From Streptomyces sp. Sge12 (GTDB taxonomy: Bacteria > Actinomycetota > Actinomycetes > Streptomycetales > Streptomycetaceae): a stretch of 64,000 bases of DNA. The first letter of the stretch is position 1. Every line of letters begins with the position of its first letter. The translations under genes and the position numbers were made by a program. Location: the NCBI RefSeq assembly GCF_002080455.1, contig NZ_CP020555.1:1054001-1118000 (forward strand), read 5' to 3'. Positions 17,253-26,139 of the stretch are shown piece after piece. The notes beneath the pieces were generated by a model. That model saw only the letters and a list, made by a program, of their open reading frames with translations. It did not search any database and was not told where the DNA came from.

Positions 17253-19888
17253 GCCGCCCTCGCTTCCCGGTCGTCCTCCTGCTGGTCGTAGGTGACCACC
17301 AGCTCTCCGTGCTCGGCGTCGACGCGCACCGTCGCACCGTCCTGGACGTCGCCGCGCAGGAGGGCGCGTCCGACCAGCGTCTCGACCTCGTGGGAGATGT
17401 AACGCCGCAGCGGCCGGGCCCCGTACACCGGGTCGTAGCCCTGATGGGCAATCACCACCCGTGCAGCGTCGGTGAGTTCGACGGTAATGCGGCGCTCGGC
17501 GAGCCGCCGCCGCAGCTCGTCGAACTGAAGCTCCACGATCCGCTCGATCTGCCGCTCACCGAGCGGCTTGAACAGCACGATGTCGTCGACGCGGTTGAGG
17601 AACTCCGGGCGGAAGTGCCCGCGCAGCTCGCCCATCACCAGGGCGCGGGCGTCGGGCTTGATCTCACCCTCGGCGGTGGCGCCGTCGAGGAGGTGCTCGG
17701 AGCCGATGTTGGACGTCATGATGATCACGGTGTTGCGGAAGTCGACGGTGCGGCCCTGCGCGTCGGTGATGCGACCGTCGTCGAGCATCTGGAGCAGCGT
17801 GTTGAAGACATCGGTGTGCGCCTTCTCGACCTCGTCGAACAGGACGACCGAGTACGGCTTGCGGCGCACGGCCTCGGTGAGCTGGCCGCCCTCCTCGTAG
17901 CCGACGTATCCGGGCGGTGCGCCCATGAGCCGGCTGACGGTGTGCCGCTCCTGGTACTCGCTCATGTCGAGGCGGACCATGTTGTCCTCGGAGTCGAACA
18001 GGGTCCGGGCGAGGGTCTTGGCCAGCTCGGTCTTCCCGACGCCGGTGGGGCCGAGGAAGATGAACGAGCCGATGGGACGGCGGGGGTCGCGGATGCCGGA
18101 GCGGGCACGGATGATGGCGTCGGTGACGAGCTTGACCGCCTCGTCCTGGCCGATGACGCGCTCGCGCAGGATCTCGTCGAGGCGCAGCAGCTTCTCGCGT
18201 TCGCCCTCCTGGAGGCGGGCGACGGGGACGCCGGTCCAGGCGGCGACGATCTCGGCGATCTCCTCCTCGGTGACGACCTCGCGCAGCAGCCGGTTCTGCC
18301 CTTGTTTGGCGGCCAGTTGCTCCTCCTCCGCGGCGAGTCGGCGCTCCAGGTCGCGGACGCGGCCGTAGCGCAGTTCGGCGGCGCGGTTGAGGTCGTAGGC
18401 GCGTTCGGCCTCCTCGGCCTCGTGGCGGACCTGTTCCAGTTCCTGGCGCAGTTCCTGCACGCGGCGGATCGCCTGCCGTTCGGCCTCCCACTGGGCGCGT
18501 TTGGCGTCGGCTTCACCGCGCAGGTCGCCCAGTTCCCTGCGCAGCTCCTCCAGGCGTGTCTTGCTGGCGGGGTCGGTCTCCTTGGACAGGGCGGCGTCCT
18601 CAATCTCCAGTCGCGTGACACGACGGGTGATCTCGTCGAGTTCGGCGGGCATCGAGTCGATCTCGGTACGCAGCCTGGCGCACGCCTCGTCGACGAGGTC
18701 GATGGCCTTGTCGGGCAGGAACCGATCGGTGATGTAACGGTGGCTGAGGGTGGCCGCGGAGACCATCGCGGTGTCCTGGATCTTGACGCCGTGGAAGACC
18801 TCGAGGCGTTCGCGCAGTCCGCGCAGGATGGAGATGGTGTCCTCCACGCTGGGCTCCTCGACCAGGACCTGCTGGAAGCGGCGTTCGAGGGCGGCGTCCT
18901 TCTCGATGTGCTTGCGGTACTCGTCGAGGGTGGTGGCGCCGATCATGTGGAGTTCGCCGCGGGCCAGCATCGGCTTGAGCATGTTGCCCGCGTCCATGGC
19001 TCCTTCGGCGGCGCCTGCGCCGACGACGGTGTGGAGTTCGTCGACGAAGAGCAGGATGCGCCCTTCGGCGGCCTTCACCTCGGACAGTACGGCCTTCAGG
19101 CGTTCCTCGAACTCGCCGCGGTACTTGGCGCCGGCGACCAGGGAGCCCATGTCCAGGGCGAACACCGTCCTGTCGCGCAGGCCCTCGGGGACGTCGCCGC
19201 GAACGATGCGCTGGGCCAGGCCCTCGACGATGGCGGTCTTGCCGACGCCGGGGTCGCCGATGAGGACGGGGTTGTTCTTGGTCTTGCGGCTGAGGATCTG
19301 GGTGACGCGGCGGATCTCCGCGTCACGGCCGATGACCGGGTCCAGCCGACCGGACCGGGCCTCGAGGACGAGGTCGCGTCCGTACTTCTCCAGTGCCTCG
19401 TAGGCCACTTCGGGGTTCGCGGAGGTGACGCGCTGGTTGCCGCGGACCTGGGTGAGCGCGCTCAGGAACGAGTCCCTGGTGATGCCGGCCTGTTTGAGCA
19501 GTCGCCCGGCGGCGGTCGAAGAGCTCTCCTCGGCCAGGGCGAGCAGGAGGTGTTCCACGGACACGTACTCGTCCTTGAGGCGTTTGGCCTCCCGCTCGGC
19601 GGCGTCGAGCAGGTGGGCGAGGCGCTGGGTGACGAAGACCTGGCCCGGTGCCGCGCCGGGGCCGGTGACCTTCGGGCGGCGGGAGAGTTCCTCGCGCACG
19701 GCCTCGCGCAGTCCCTTCGGCTCCTTGCCGGCCTGCTCCAGCAACCGCGGGATCAGACCGTCCTCCTGATCGAGGAGTGCGAACAGCAGGTGTTCCCCGT
19801 CGACCTCGGTGTGCCCCATGCGGCCGGCCGCGGTCTGGGCCTCCTGGAGGGCTTCCTGGGACTTCTGGGTGAGACGGTTCATGTCCAT
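17249..19888 (-). CDS. clpB: ClpB AAA+ disaggregase
   Basis: 879 residues. The N domain (1-150) is followed by NBD1 with [15 protein letters not shown], a long coiled-coil middle domain (about 405-530, rich in Glu/Arg heptads), then NBD2 with [15 protein letters not shown]. There is no ClpP-binding IGF loop, fitting ClpB rather than ClpA/C. It resolves protein aggregates together with DnaK-DnaJ-GrpE, all encoded just upstream in the same operon. Two starts are possible: ATG 19888, or ATG 19882, which overlaps the upstream stop as ATGA and has better coupling geometry. Its 3' end overlaps the thioredoxin start. Streptomycetes normally have another clpB in the HspR regulon, so this is likely a second copy. 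Confidence 0.95.
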   Translation of the reverse strand: MDMNRLTQKSQEALQEAQTAAGRMGHTEVDGEHLLFALLDQEDGLIPRLLEQAGKEPKGLREAVREELSRRPKVTGPGAAPGQVFVTQRLAHLLDAAEREAKRLKDEYVSVEHLLLALAEESSSTAAGRLLKQAGITRDSFLSALTQVRGNQRVTSANPEVAYEALEKYGRDLVLEARSGRLDPVIGRDAEIRRVTQILSRKTKNNPVLIGDPGVGKTAIVEGLAQRIVRGDVPEGLRDRTVFALDMGSLVAGAKYRGEFEERLKAVLSEVKAAEGRILLFVDELHTVVGAGAAEGAMDAGNMLKPMLARGELHMIGATTLDEYRKHIEKDAALERRFQQVLVEEPSVEDTISILRGLRERLEVFHGVKIQDTAMVSAATLSHRYITDRFLPDKAIDLVDEACARLRTEIDSMPAELDEITRRVTRLEIEDAALSKETDPASKTRLEELRRELGDLRGEADAKRAQWEAERQAIRRVQELRQELEQVRHEAEEAERAYDLNRAAELRYGRVRDLERRLAAEEEQLAAKQGQNRLLREVVTEEEIAEIVAAWTGVPVARLQEGEREKLLRLDEILRERVIGQDEAVKLVTDAIIRARSGIRDPRRPIGSFIFLGPTGVGKTELAKTLARTLFDSEDNMVRLDMSEYQERHTVSRLMGAPPGYVGYEEGGQLTEAVRRKPYSVVLFDEVEKAHTDVFNTLLQMLDDGRITDAQGRTVDFRNTVIIMTSNIGSEHLLDGATAEGEIKPDARALVMGELRGHFRPEFLNRVDDIVLFKPLGERQIERIVELQFDELRRRLAERRITVELTDAARVVIAHQGYDPVYGARPLRRYISHEVETLVGRALLRGDVQDGATVRVDAEHGELVVTYDQQEDDREARAA

Positions 19889-20286
19889 GGGGGTGTTTCA
19901 CTCCTCGTGCCGCGGCCGCGCAGGGCGGCTTCGAGCAGGCTGATGCGGTCGAGCAGGTCGAGCACCAGGCCGATGGATGCGTAGTTGAGGCAGAGTCCGG
20001 TGCGCAGCCGCTGGATGCGGGCGAGGACCGCCGGGGCCGTGGGGTCGAACACCAGGTGTCCCGCGGCGTCGCGTCCGGCGTCGATCAGGCCGAGGGCGAC
20101 GAACCGCCGGATCAGATCGGGGTGGAGGCCCGAGCGACGGGACACGGCGTCGAGGGAGAGCCTGGGGGCGGGCACGAGTGCGTACCGGACGGCCGTCGAG
20201 GCGGTGAGGTCGGCGCCCGTTCGTACCGGACGGTTGCCCGCGCCGGCCCGGCCGGGGCCTGACGCTCCCACGGGTGGTTCGTTCAT
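19879..20286 (-). CDS. CbpM-like chaperone modulator (MerR-type helix-turn-helix)
   Basis: 135 residues. A disordered Gly/Pro-rich leader precedes a MerR/CbpM-like core ([20 protein letters not shown] followed by [11 protein letters not shown]), then a helical dimerisation tail ([20 protein letters not shown]). CbpM inhibits the J-domain protein CbpA, and the partner gene directly upstream encodes a CbpA-type protein. The alternative is an HspR-like repressor, which occupies the same slot in canonical actinomycete dnaK operons, but the basic wing expected for HspR is weak. ATG 20286 overlaps the dnaJ stop (TGATG) with AGGAGG five bases upstream; GTG 20289 is too close to that site. Confidence 0.72.
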   Translation of the reverse strand: MNEPPVGASGPGRAGAGNRPVRTGADLTASTAVRYALVPAPRLSLDAVSRRSGLHPDLIRRFVALGLIDAGRDAAGHLVFDPTAPAVLARIQRLRTGLCLNYASIGLVLDLLDRISLLEAALRGRGTRSETPPWT

Positions 20287-21233
20287 CACGTCCTCCTGGG
20301 GTCGTACGAGGAGGCGGCGGCGAGCTCCGCGAACAGTTCGCGCTCCCGGTCGCCGAGGGTGGGTGGCACCACGATGCGGAGTTCGGCGTACAGGTCGCCG
20401 TTCGCGCCGCGCGGGTTCGGCATGCCCTCGCCGCGCAGCCGCAGCCGCCGGCCGCTGGACGAGCCCGCGGGCACCGTGACCTTGGCCGTGCCGCCGCCGG
20501 GGGTGGGCACCGGCACGGTCGCGCCCAGGGCCGCCTCCCAGGGGGTCACCGGGACCTGGACGTGCACGTCGCGGCCGTCCAGCCGGAATCGGGGGTGGGG
20601 CTGGATACGCACGCGCAGGTACAGGTCGCCCGCGGCGGCGTCACCACTGCCCCGGCCGCCCTCGCCCGCCAGCCGGATGCGCTGCCCGTCGGTGACGCCC
20701 GGCGGCACGTCGACCTCGTACCGCCGCGGCTGCCCGGTGGGACCGGCGAGCGTGACGGTGCGACGGCCGCCTCGGTACGCCTCCTCGACGGTGAGCGACA
20801 GTTCGGCCTCCTGGTCCGCTCCGGGGACGCTCCCCCGGGCGGCGCCGGCTCCGAACATGGAGCCGAACAGGTCCTCGATGTCGATGCCCTCCGCTGCGAA
20901 GTCGTCGCCGAAGCCGGCGTACCGGACCCGCGGACCGCCGCCGCCTGCGGTCGTCCGACCGCGGAAGCCGCCGCCCGCTCCCGCCGCGACCCGTTCGTCG
21001 TAGTCCTCCGGGATCTTGCGGAAATCCTCGCCGAAGCGGTCGTAGCGGGCCCGGGTCTTGGGATCGGACAGGACGCTGTATGCCTCGTTGAGGTCCTTGA
21101 AGCGCTCTTCCGCCCCGGGGTCCTTGTTGACGTCGGGGTGGTGCCTGCGGGCGAGTTTGCGATATGCCTGCTGGATCTCGTCCTGGCTCGCGGACCGCGA
21201 CACCCCGAGCGCCTCGTAGTAGTCCTGCGCCAT
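20286..21233 (-). CDS. CbpA-type DnaJ co-chaperone
   Basis: 315 residues. A J domain (1-70) carries the HPD triad at 32-34 in [10 protein letters not shown] Gly/Phe-rich linker (about 75-150) is followed by two beta-rich C-terminal domains ([36 protein letters not shown]). The CxxCxGxG zinc finger is absent, which makes this a CbpA/DnaJ class II protein. It delivers clients to DnaK and stimulates its ATPase. The gene lies six bases after grpE and its stop overlaps the CbpM-like gene, so the whole set appears stoichiometrically coupled. Confidence 0.93.
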   Translation of the reverse strand: MAQDYYEALGVSRSASQDEIQQAYRKLARRHHPDVNKDPGAEERFKDLNEAYSVLSDPKTRARYDRFGEDFRKIPEDYDERVAAGAGGGFRGRTTAGGGGPRVRYAGFGDDFAAEGIDIEDLFGSMFGAGAARGSVPGADQEAELSLTVEEAYRGGRRTVTLAGPTGQPRRYEVDVPPGVTDGQRIRLAGEGGRGSGDAAAGDLYLRVRIQPHPRFRLDGRDVHVQVPVTPWEAALGATVPVPTPGGGTAKVTVPAGSSSGRRLRLRGEGMPNPRGANGDLYAELRIVVPPTLGDRERELFAELAAASSYDPRRT

Positions 21234-21239
21234 GACCGG

Positions 21240-21848
21240 TCACTCCCGCTTCGCGACGGTCACGGCGGCGGGCCTGAGCTGCCGCTCGCCGTCCCCGTAG
21301 CCGGGGCGCAGTACCTGGACGACAGTGCCCGGTGCGGCGTCGGGGTCCTGGACGACGCCGACCACCTCGTGCCGGGCGGGGTCGAAGGGGACGCCGGTCT
21401 CCGCGTGTCGCGGGTAGCCGAGCAGTTCGAGGACGTTCACCGCTTGGTCGCGTACGGCCAGGATGCCCTCCACGATCGCGCCCGGATCGGCGCCCGCGTG
21501 GGTCAGGGCGAGTTCGAGGTTGTCGAGGACGGGCAGGAACGCGGCCGCCGTGCGGGCGCGCTCCACCGCCCGTTCGCGCTCCAGTTCCCTGGCGTGACGC
21601 TTGCGGAGGTTGTCGAGGTCGGCGAGTGCGCGCCGCCAACGGTCCTCCAGTTCCTGGATCGCGGTCGTGTACTCGTCCTCGGCGGACGCGGGGCCGGCGG
21701 CATCGGGTCCCGGTTCGCCGTTCGCCGCTCCGTGCCGGGACGGGCCCGGTTGGGGCAGGTCCCCGCGAGGCGGGGGTCCGGCTCCTTCCGGGACCGGTTC
21801 GGCCGGATCCGGCCCGGCCCGGTCGGGTTCCTGGGGGTAGGTGGGCAT
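21240..21848 (-). CDS. grpE: GrpE nucleotide exchange factor
   Basis: 202 residues. A Pro/Gly/Asp-rich disordered leader of about 55 residues precedes a coiled coil (ELEDRWRRALADLDNLRKRH) and the compact beta domain (FLPVLDNLELAL; VPFDPARHEVVGVV; VLRPGY). GrpE releases ADP from DnaK and acts as a thermosensor through its coiled coil. The dnaK stop lies eight bases upstream, and dnaJ begins six bases downstream. The length is usual for actinomycetes; the beta domain ends QLRPAAVTVAKRE, a standard terminus. Confidence 0.93.
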   Translation of the reverse strand: MPTYPQEPDRAGPDPAEPVPEGAGPPPRGDLPQPGPSRHGAANGEPGPDAAGPASAEDEYTTAIQELEDRWRRALADLDNLRKRHARELERERAVERARTAAAFLPVLDNLELALTHAGADPGAIVEGILAVRDQAVNVLELLGYPRHAETGVPFDPARHEVVGVVQDPDAAPGTVVQVLRPGYGDGERQLRPAAVTVAKRE

Positions 21849-21856
21849 GGCGCGCC

Positions 21857-23758
21857 TCAGCCCTTGTCGAACTCGGCGTCGATGACATCATCGTCACCGC
21901 CACCGCCACTCGTGGGACCGCCGGTGGCGGCGTCCTGGGCGGGACCTCCGCCCGTGGTGGCGGCGCCCTGGTGGGCCGCCAGCCCGGCGAGCACCTGCTG
22001 GAGTTCGGAGGTCAGGGGGCGCACGCGTTCCACGCCCGCCTCTTCCTTGACCGCCGCCCGGGCGTCCGACACGAGCATCTCGCCGCGTGCCTTCTCGTGC
22101 GCGGGCGCTGCGTCGCCCAGTTCGGCGAGACGCTTCTCGACCTGGTACGCGACGGCATCGAGTTCGTTGCGGGCGTCGACGGCCTCGCGGAGTGCCTTGT
22201 CCTGGCCCTGGTTGCTTTCGGCCTCCTGGACCATGCGTTCGACCTCGCTGCGGTCCAGGTTGGAGCTCTCGCTGATGGTGATGCCCTGTTCCTTGCCGGT
22301 GTCCCGGTCACGGGCCTTGACCTCGAGGATGCCGTTGGCGTCGATGTCGAAGGTGACCTCGATCTGTGCTTCGCCCCGCGGCGCCGGCCGGATGTCGGTG
22401 AGCTGGAACCGGCCCAGCACCCGGTTGTCGGCGGCCAGCTCGCGCTCGCCCTGGAGGACGACCACGTCGACGGCCGGCTGGTTGTCCTCGGCGGTGGAGA
22501 AGGTCTCGCTGCGGCGCACCGGGATGGTGGTGTTCCGCTCGATGATCTTGGTCATCACTCCGCCGCGTGTCTCCACGCCCAGCGACAAGGGGGTCACGTC
22601 GAGCAGCAGGACGTCCTTGACCTCACCCTTGAGCACCCCTGCCTGGATCGCGGCACCGAGGGCCACGACCTCATCGGGGTTGACGCTCATGTTGGGTTCC
22701 TTGCCGCCGGTCAGTCGGCGGACCAGGGTCTGGACGGCGGGGATGCGGGTGGATCCGCCGACGAGGATGACTTCGTCGATGTCGCTCTCGCCGACCTTGG
22801 CGTCGGCGATGGCCTGCTCGACCGGTCCCAGGCAGCGTTCCACCAGGTCGCCGGTGATCTGCTCGAACGTGGACCGCATGATCGAGTCGGTGAGGTGCTT
22901 GGGCCCGGCGGCGTCGGCAGTGATGAACGGCAGGCTGACCTGCGTCTGCGTCACCGAACTCAGCTCGGTCTTGGCCTTCTCCGCCGCCTCGAACAAGCGT
23001 TGCAGCGCCTGCGCGTCCTGTCGCAGGTCGATGCCGTTCTCCTTCTGGAAGTCGTCCGCGAGGTGATCCACCAGGCGCCGGTCGAAGTCGTCGCCGCCCA
23101 GGTGGCTGTCGCCTGCGGTGGAGCGCACCTCCACCACGCCGTCGCCGACGTCGAGGATGCTCACGTCGAAGGTGCCGCCGCCCAGGTCGAAGACGAGGAC
23201 GGTCTCGTGCTCCTTCTTGTCCACGCCGTACGCGAGGGCGGCCGCCGTCGGCTCGTTGATGATCCGCAGCACTTCCAGTCCCGCGATCCGTCCGGCGTCC
23301 TTGGTGGCGGTGCGCTGGGCGTCGTTGAAGTAGGCGGGCACCGTGATGACCGCCTCCGTGACCCGCTCCCCGAGCTGCTTGGAGGCGTCGTCGGTGAGTT
23401 TGCGCAGCACCTGTGCGCTGATCTCCTCGGGCGCGTACAGCTTGTCGCGCACCTTGAAGCGGGCCGCCCCGCCGTCGCCCTCGACGACGTCGTACGCCAC
23501 CGCCCTGGCCTCGTCGGAGATCTCGTCGAAATGCCGGCCGATGAACCGCTTGGCCGAGTAGATGGTGCCCTTGGGATTGAGGATCGCTTGGCGCCGGGCC
23601 AGCTGGCCCACCAGACGTTCCCCGGTATCGGTGAAGCCCACCACGGACGGTGTCGTGCGGTTGCCCTCGCTGTTGGGCACGACGGACGGCTCTCCGCCCT
23701 CCCACACGGCGATCACCGAGTTGGTGGTGCCCAGGTCGATGCCCACTGCCTTGGCCAT
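21857..23758 (-). CDS. dnaK: DnaK (Hsp70) chaperone
   Basis: 633 residues. All three Hsp70 signatures are present: [13 protein letters not shown] near the N-terminus, [14 protein letters not shown], and [14 protein letters not shown]. The linker [13 protein letters not shown] precedes the substrate-binding domain, and the protein ends in a helical lid with [12 protein letters not shown]. It is the first gene of the leftward chaperone/redox operon, with a GGGAGGAG ribosome-binding site before the ATG. I found neither a CIRCE element nor a clear HAIR repeat upstream, so regulation differs from the canonical HspR-controlled dnaK. The organism should have another housekeeping dnaK elsewhere (inference). 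Confidence 0.96.
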   Translation of the reverse strand: MAKAVGIDLGTTNSVIAVWEGGEPSVVPNSEGNRTTPSVVGFTDTGERLVGQLARRQAILNPKGTIYSAKRFIGRHFDEISDEARAVAYDVVEGDGGAARFKVRDKLYAPEEISAQVLRKLTDDASKQLGERVTEAVITVPAYFNDAQRTATKDAGRIAGLEVLRIINEPTAAALAYGVDKKEHETVLVFDLGGGTFDVSILDVGDGVVEVRSTAGDSHLGGDDFDRRLVDHLADDFQKENGIDLRQDAQALQRLFEAAEKAKTELSSVTQTQVSLPFITADAAGPKHLTDSIMRSTFEQITGDLVERCLGPVEQAIADAKVGESDIDEVILVGGSTRIPAVQTLVRRLTGGKEPNMSVNPDEVVALGAAIQAGVLKGEVKDVLLLDVTPLSLGVETRGGVMTKIIERNTTIPVRRSETFSTAEDNQPAVDVVVLQGERELAADNRVLGRFQLTDIRPAPRGEAQIEVTFDIDANGILEVKARDRDTGKEQGITISESSNLDRSEVERMVQEAESNQGQDKALREAVDARNELDAVAYQVEKRLAELGDAAPAHEKARGEMLVSDARAAVKEEAGVERVRPLTSELQQVLAGLAAHQGAATTGGGPAQDAATGGPTSGGGGDDDVIDAEFDKG

Positions 23759-23800
23759 GAGGAACTCCTCCCGGTACGGCGCCTGCGCCGACTGTCCGGA

Positions 23801-24064
23801 TCACGTTCGTTCAGGTACGGGCGGGGACCTCTGCCAGTGGTCTGCAGCCCGCAGATCAGCCCTGCGGCCTCGTCGGAGACCTCCTCGACGAGGAGCAGGG
23901 CGGAGACGACGGGGTCGAGCCGGTTCACCGAGCCGAACAGCCGTCGAGCAGGACACCGGGGCCCTCTCCACGGGAAACCCGTGGCCCAAGAGGTGCTCAA
24001 CGGCGTGTGCGGCTTCCCCGTACGTCGTGAACGAGGCAGCCGGCCTGCGGAGCTGCTCGGTCAC
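23801..24064 (-). pseudogene. Truncated YflT/general-stress-like remnant upstream of dnaK
   Basis: The first 37 residues (PAASFTTYGEAAHAVEHLLG then HGFPVERAPV) resemble the N-terminus of the general stress protein 17M/YflT family, in which a Tyr-x-x-Ala helix is followed by a GFPVER strand. After that the composition turns Arg/Pro-rich and loses codon bias, while a neighbouring frame (about 23840-23970, SVNRLDPVVSALLLVEEVSD) looks more gene-like, suggesting a frameshift. The rest of the family domain, including its Gly-rich membrane-like segment, is absent. This 514-base dnaK upstream gap (23759-24272) holds nothing else recognisable. Possible chance match. Confidence 0.38.
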
Positions 24065-24272
24065 CGCCCGGCGCTACCTACCGGTGCGCGGACGGTTTCG
24101 AACACTCCCCAGGGTGGCGGGCCCAGTGGCTCCACGCCTGCGCCTGGCAAGTCGGAAAAGCACGGGTCCGGTCGCCCCACGAGTACGAGAGGCAGAATCC
24201 GAACCTCTCGTATGAGCCGACCCGACCAGCACCGCCGCTCGGCGGTAGGCTCGAAGAGAACGGAGTGATCCC

Positions 24273-26120
24273 ATGGCGAGCAGCCGGCCGCACCATCTGT
24301 ACCGCCGCCGCTGCGACCGGGAGAGAAGCCTTCCGCGGGACAGCGGCGGGCGGCTCCCCATGGCCGCGCGGAGAGGGTCCGTCCCACCCCGCGGCAGCGG
24401 GTGGCGCCCCACCGCCGCGGGACGAGGGCCCCGCCCGCCTGCTCCCACCCAGGCCGACCGTGTCCCCCACGCACTGATGACGCTCTCCAGCGCGCTGTTC
24501 GACACCCTGGACGAAGGCGAGATCCTGGGCCTGGCCATGGACCACATAGCCGCCGCAGGGCCGTACGGCGCCGAGGCCGGATACCTCACGGTGGACGGCG
24601 CCCTGGTCCCCAGCCGGAGGAACGGGCAGGTCCACGCCCTGGCCGTGGACCGGAGGGTGCGGGAGCTGGCCGGGGAGGACGGCACCGTGACCGTACCCGG
24701 CCTGCCCAGGGCCCGGGCCCTGGGGCTGCGCGGGCACGAGAGGCTCCACGGCTACCTCGTGGTGACGTCCCGCTCCCGGCCCACCGAGGCCGAGCGGTCC
24801 CTGCTCGCCACCCTGGTCCGGCACACCGCCGCCGCACTCTCGGCCGCCTTCGCACACCGCCGCCGACGCGAGGACGCGCTGGAGCTGTACCGGCTCAGGG
24901 AGGAGCGGACAGCCCTCCAGGGGCAGCTGATCTCCGTCGTCGCCGAGCTGGGGTACCAGCGAGCCCTTCACGCGCTCATGGCCGACGTCGCCGCCTCGGG
25001 CGGCGGCGAGGAAGCCATCACGCGCGCACTGCACGGGCTCACCGGACTCCCCGCGCTGGTCGAGGACCGCTTCGGTCGGCTGCGGTCCTGGACCGGTCCC
25101 GATCGCCCCGACCCCTATCCCGAACCGGACCCCGTGCGCCAGGACGCAATGCTGTGCGCCGTCGGCCGTCAGGCCGGGCCGGTGCGCGTGAAGGACCGGC
25201 TGGTCACCCTGGTCCGCCCGCACGGCGAGATCCTGGGCGTGCTGGCCCTGGTCGACGCCCGGCGCGAGGCCGACGATCACACCCTGCGCGCGCTGGAGGA
25301 CGGCGCCGCGTCACTCGCCCCGGAGCTGGCGCACTTGCGCAATCTGGCCGAAGTGGAGTCGAAGCTGCACCGCGAGCTGGCCGACGACCTTCTGACAGGC
25401 ACGGACGAGGCGAGCGCCTACGCCCGTTCCGAGGCAGTCGGACACGACCTGCACCGCCGCCACTACGTCGTCGTGGTGCAGTGGTCGAACCGGACCGCGG
25501 ACGGTCCCTTCGCGCAGACCGTGGGCCGGGCGGCCTCTGCCGTGGGCATGCACTCGCTGCTGACCCGGCGTTCCGACCACGTGGTCCTGGTCACCGACGA
25601 CAGGCCGCACGCCCGCGCGCTGTACGAGGCGCTCGCCCGGGAGACCGGGACACGGTCCGGGACCATCGGGGTGAGCCCGCCTTGCGACTCCCTGGCCGAC
25701 ATCCCCCACCGCTACCAGGAGGCGCAGCGCGCCCTGGAAGTGCGCCGGCACTCCCGCGAGCACTACGGCACGACGTTCTTCGACGAGCTGGGCCTCTACC
25801 GCATCCTGGGACCCGGCAACGACTACCGGGAACTGGAGACGTTCGTCCACGAGTGGCTCGGGCAGCTGATCGACTACGACTCCCGGCACCACACGGCCAT
25901 GGTGGAGACGCTGTCCCAGTACTTCGACTGCGGCGGCAACTACGACGAGACCGCCGAATCCCTCGCGATCCACCGCAGCACGCTGCGCTATCGGCTCCAG
26001 CGCATCCGCGACATCAGCGGCAACGACCTCGCCGACGTCGAGGACCGGCTCAACCTCCAGGTGGCGACCCGAGTGTGGAAGATCGTGCTGGGCGAACAAG
26101 CAGGAGAACGGCGTCGTTGA
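24273..26120 (+). CDS. GAF-containing PucR/CdaR-family transcriptional regulator
   Basis: 615 residues. A basic disordered leader (1-65) precedes a GAF-like sensor domain (about 70-215), a second helical/GAF-like region (220-370), a GGDEF-like CdaR core (about 380-520), and the C-terminal PucR helix-turn-helix (NYDETAESLAIHRSTLRYRL). Family members are cytoplasmic regulators of catabolic or stress genes, often autoregulated. The ATG at 24273 has GGAGTGATC upstream. It is divergent from the dnaK operon, 514 bases away, and convergent with the UvrA2 gene, whose stop is only 20 bases beyond. The effector ligand cannot be read from sequence. Confidence 0.87.
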   Translation: MASSRPHHLYRRRCDRERSLPRDSGGRLPMAARRGSVPPRGSGWRPTAAGRGPRPPAPTQADRVPHALMTLSSALFDTLDEGEILGLAMDHIAAAGPYGAEAGYLTVDGALVPSRRNGQVHALAVDRRVRELAGEDGTVTVPGLPRARALGLRGHERLHGYLVVTSRSRPTEAERSLLATLVRHTAAALSAAFAHRRRREDALELYRLREERTALQGQLISVVAELGYQRALHALMADVAASGGGEEAITRALHGLTGLPALVEDRFGRLRSWTGPDRPDPYPEPDPVRQDAMLCAVGRQAGPVRVKDRLVTLVRPHGEILGVLALVDARREADDHTLRALEDGAASLAPELAHLRNLAEVESKLHRELADDLLTGTDEASAYARSEAVGHDLHRRHYVVVVQWSNRTADGPFAQTVGRAASAVGMHSLLTRRSDHVVLVTDDRPHARALYEALARETGTRSGTIGVSPPCDSLADIPHRYQEAQRALEVRRHSREHYGTTFFDELGLYRILGPGNDYRELETFVHEWLGQLIDYDSRHHTAMVETLSQYFDCGGNYDETAESLAIHRSTLRYRLQRIRDISGNDLADVEDRLNLQVATRVWKIVLGEQAGERRR

Positions 26121-26139
26121 ACGCGATGCGGCAGATCGA

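Noticed and set aside
17309..19984. A roughly 890-codon open frame on the plus strand opposite clpB
   Set aside because: Its composition is that of a high-G+C shadow frame (Gly/Val/Asp/Leu monotone), with no domain, while the minus strand is unmistakably clpB.
23988..24010. Possible HAIR-like repeat upstream of dnaK
   Set aside because: The GTTGAGCAC/CTCTTG stretch is not a CTTGAGT-N7-ACTCAAG inverted repeat; the arms do not match.
20274..24268. Two long plus-strand open frames opposite dnaJ, grpE and dnaK
   Set aside because: They mirror dnaK/grpE/dnaJ codons and show no family; the minus-strand genes carry all Hsp70 and J-domain motifs.
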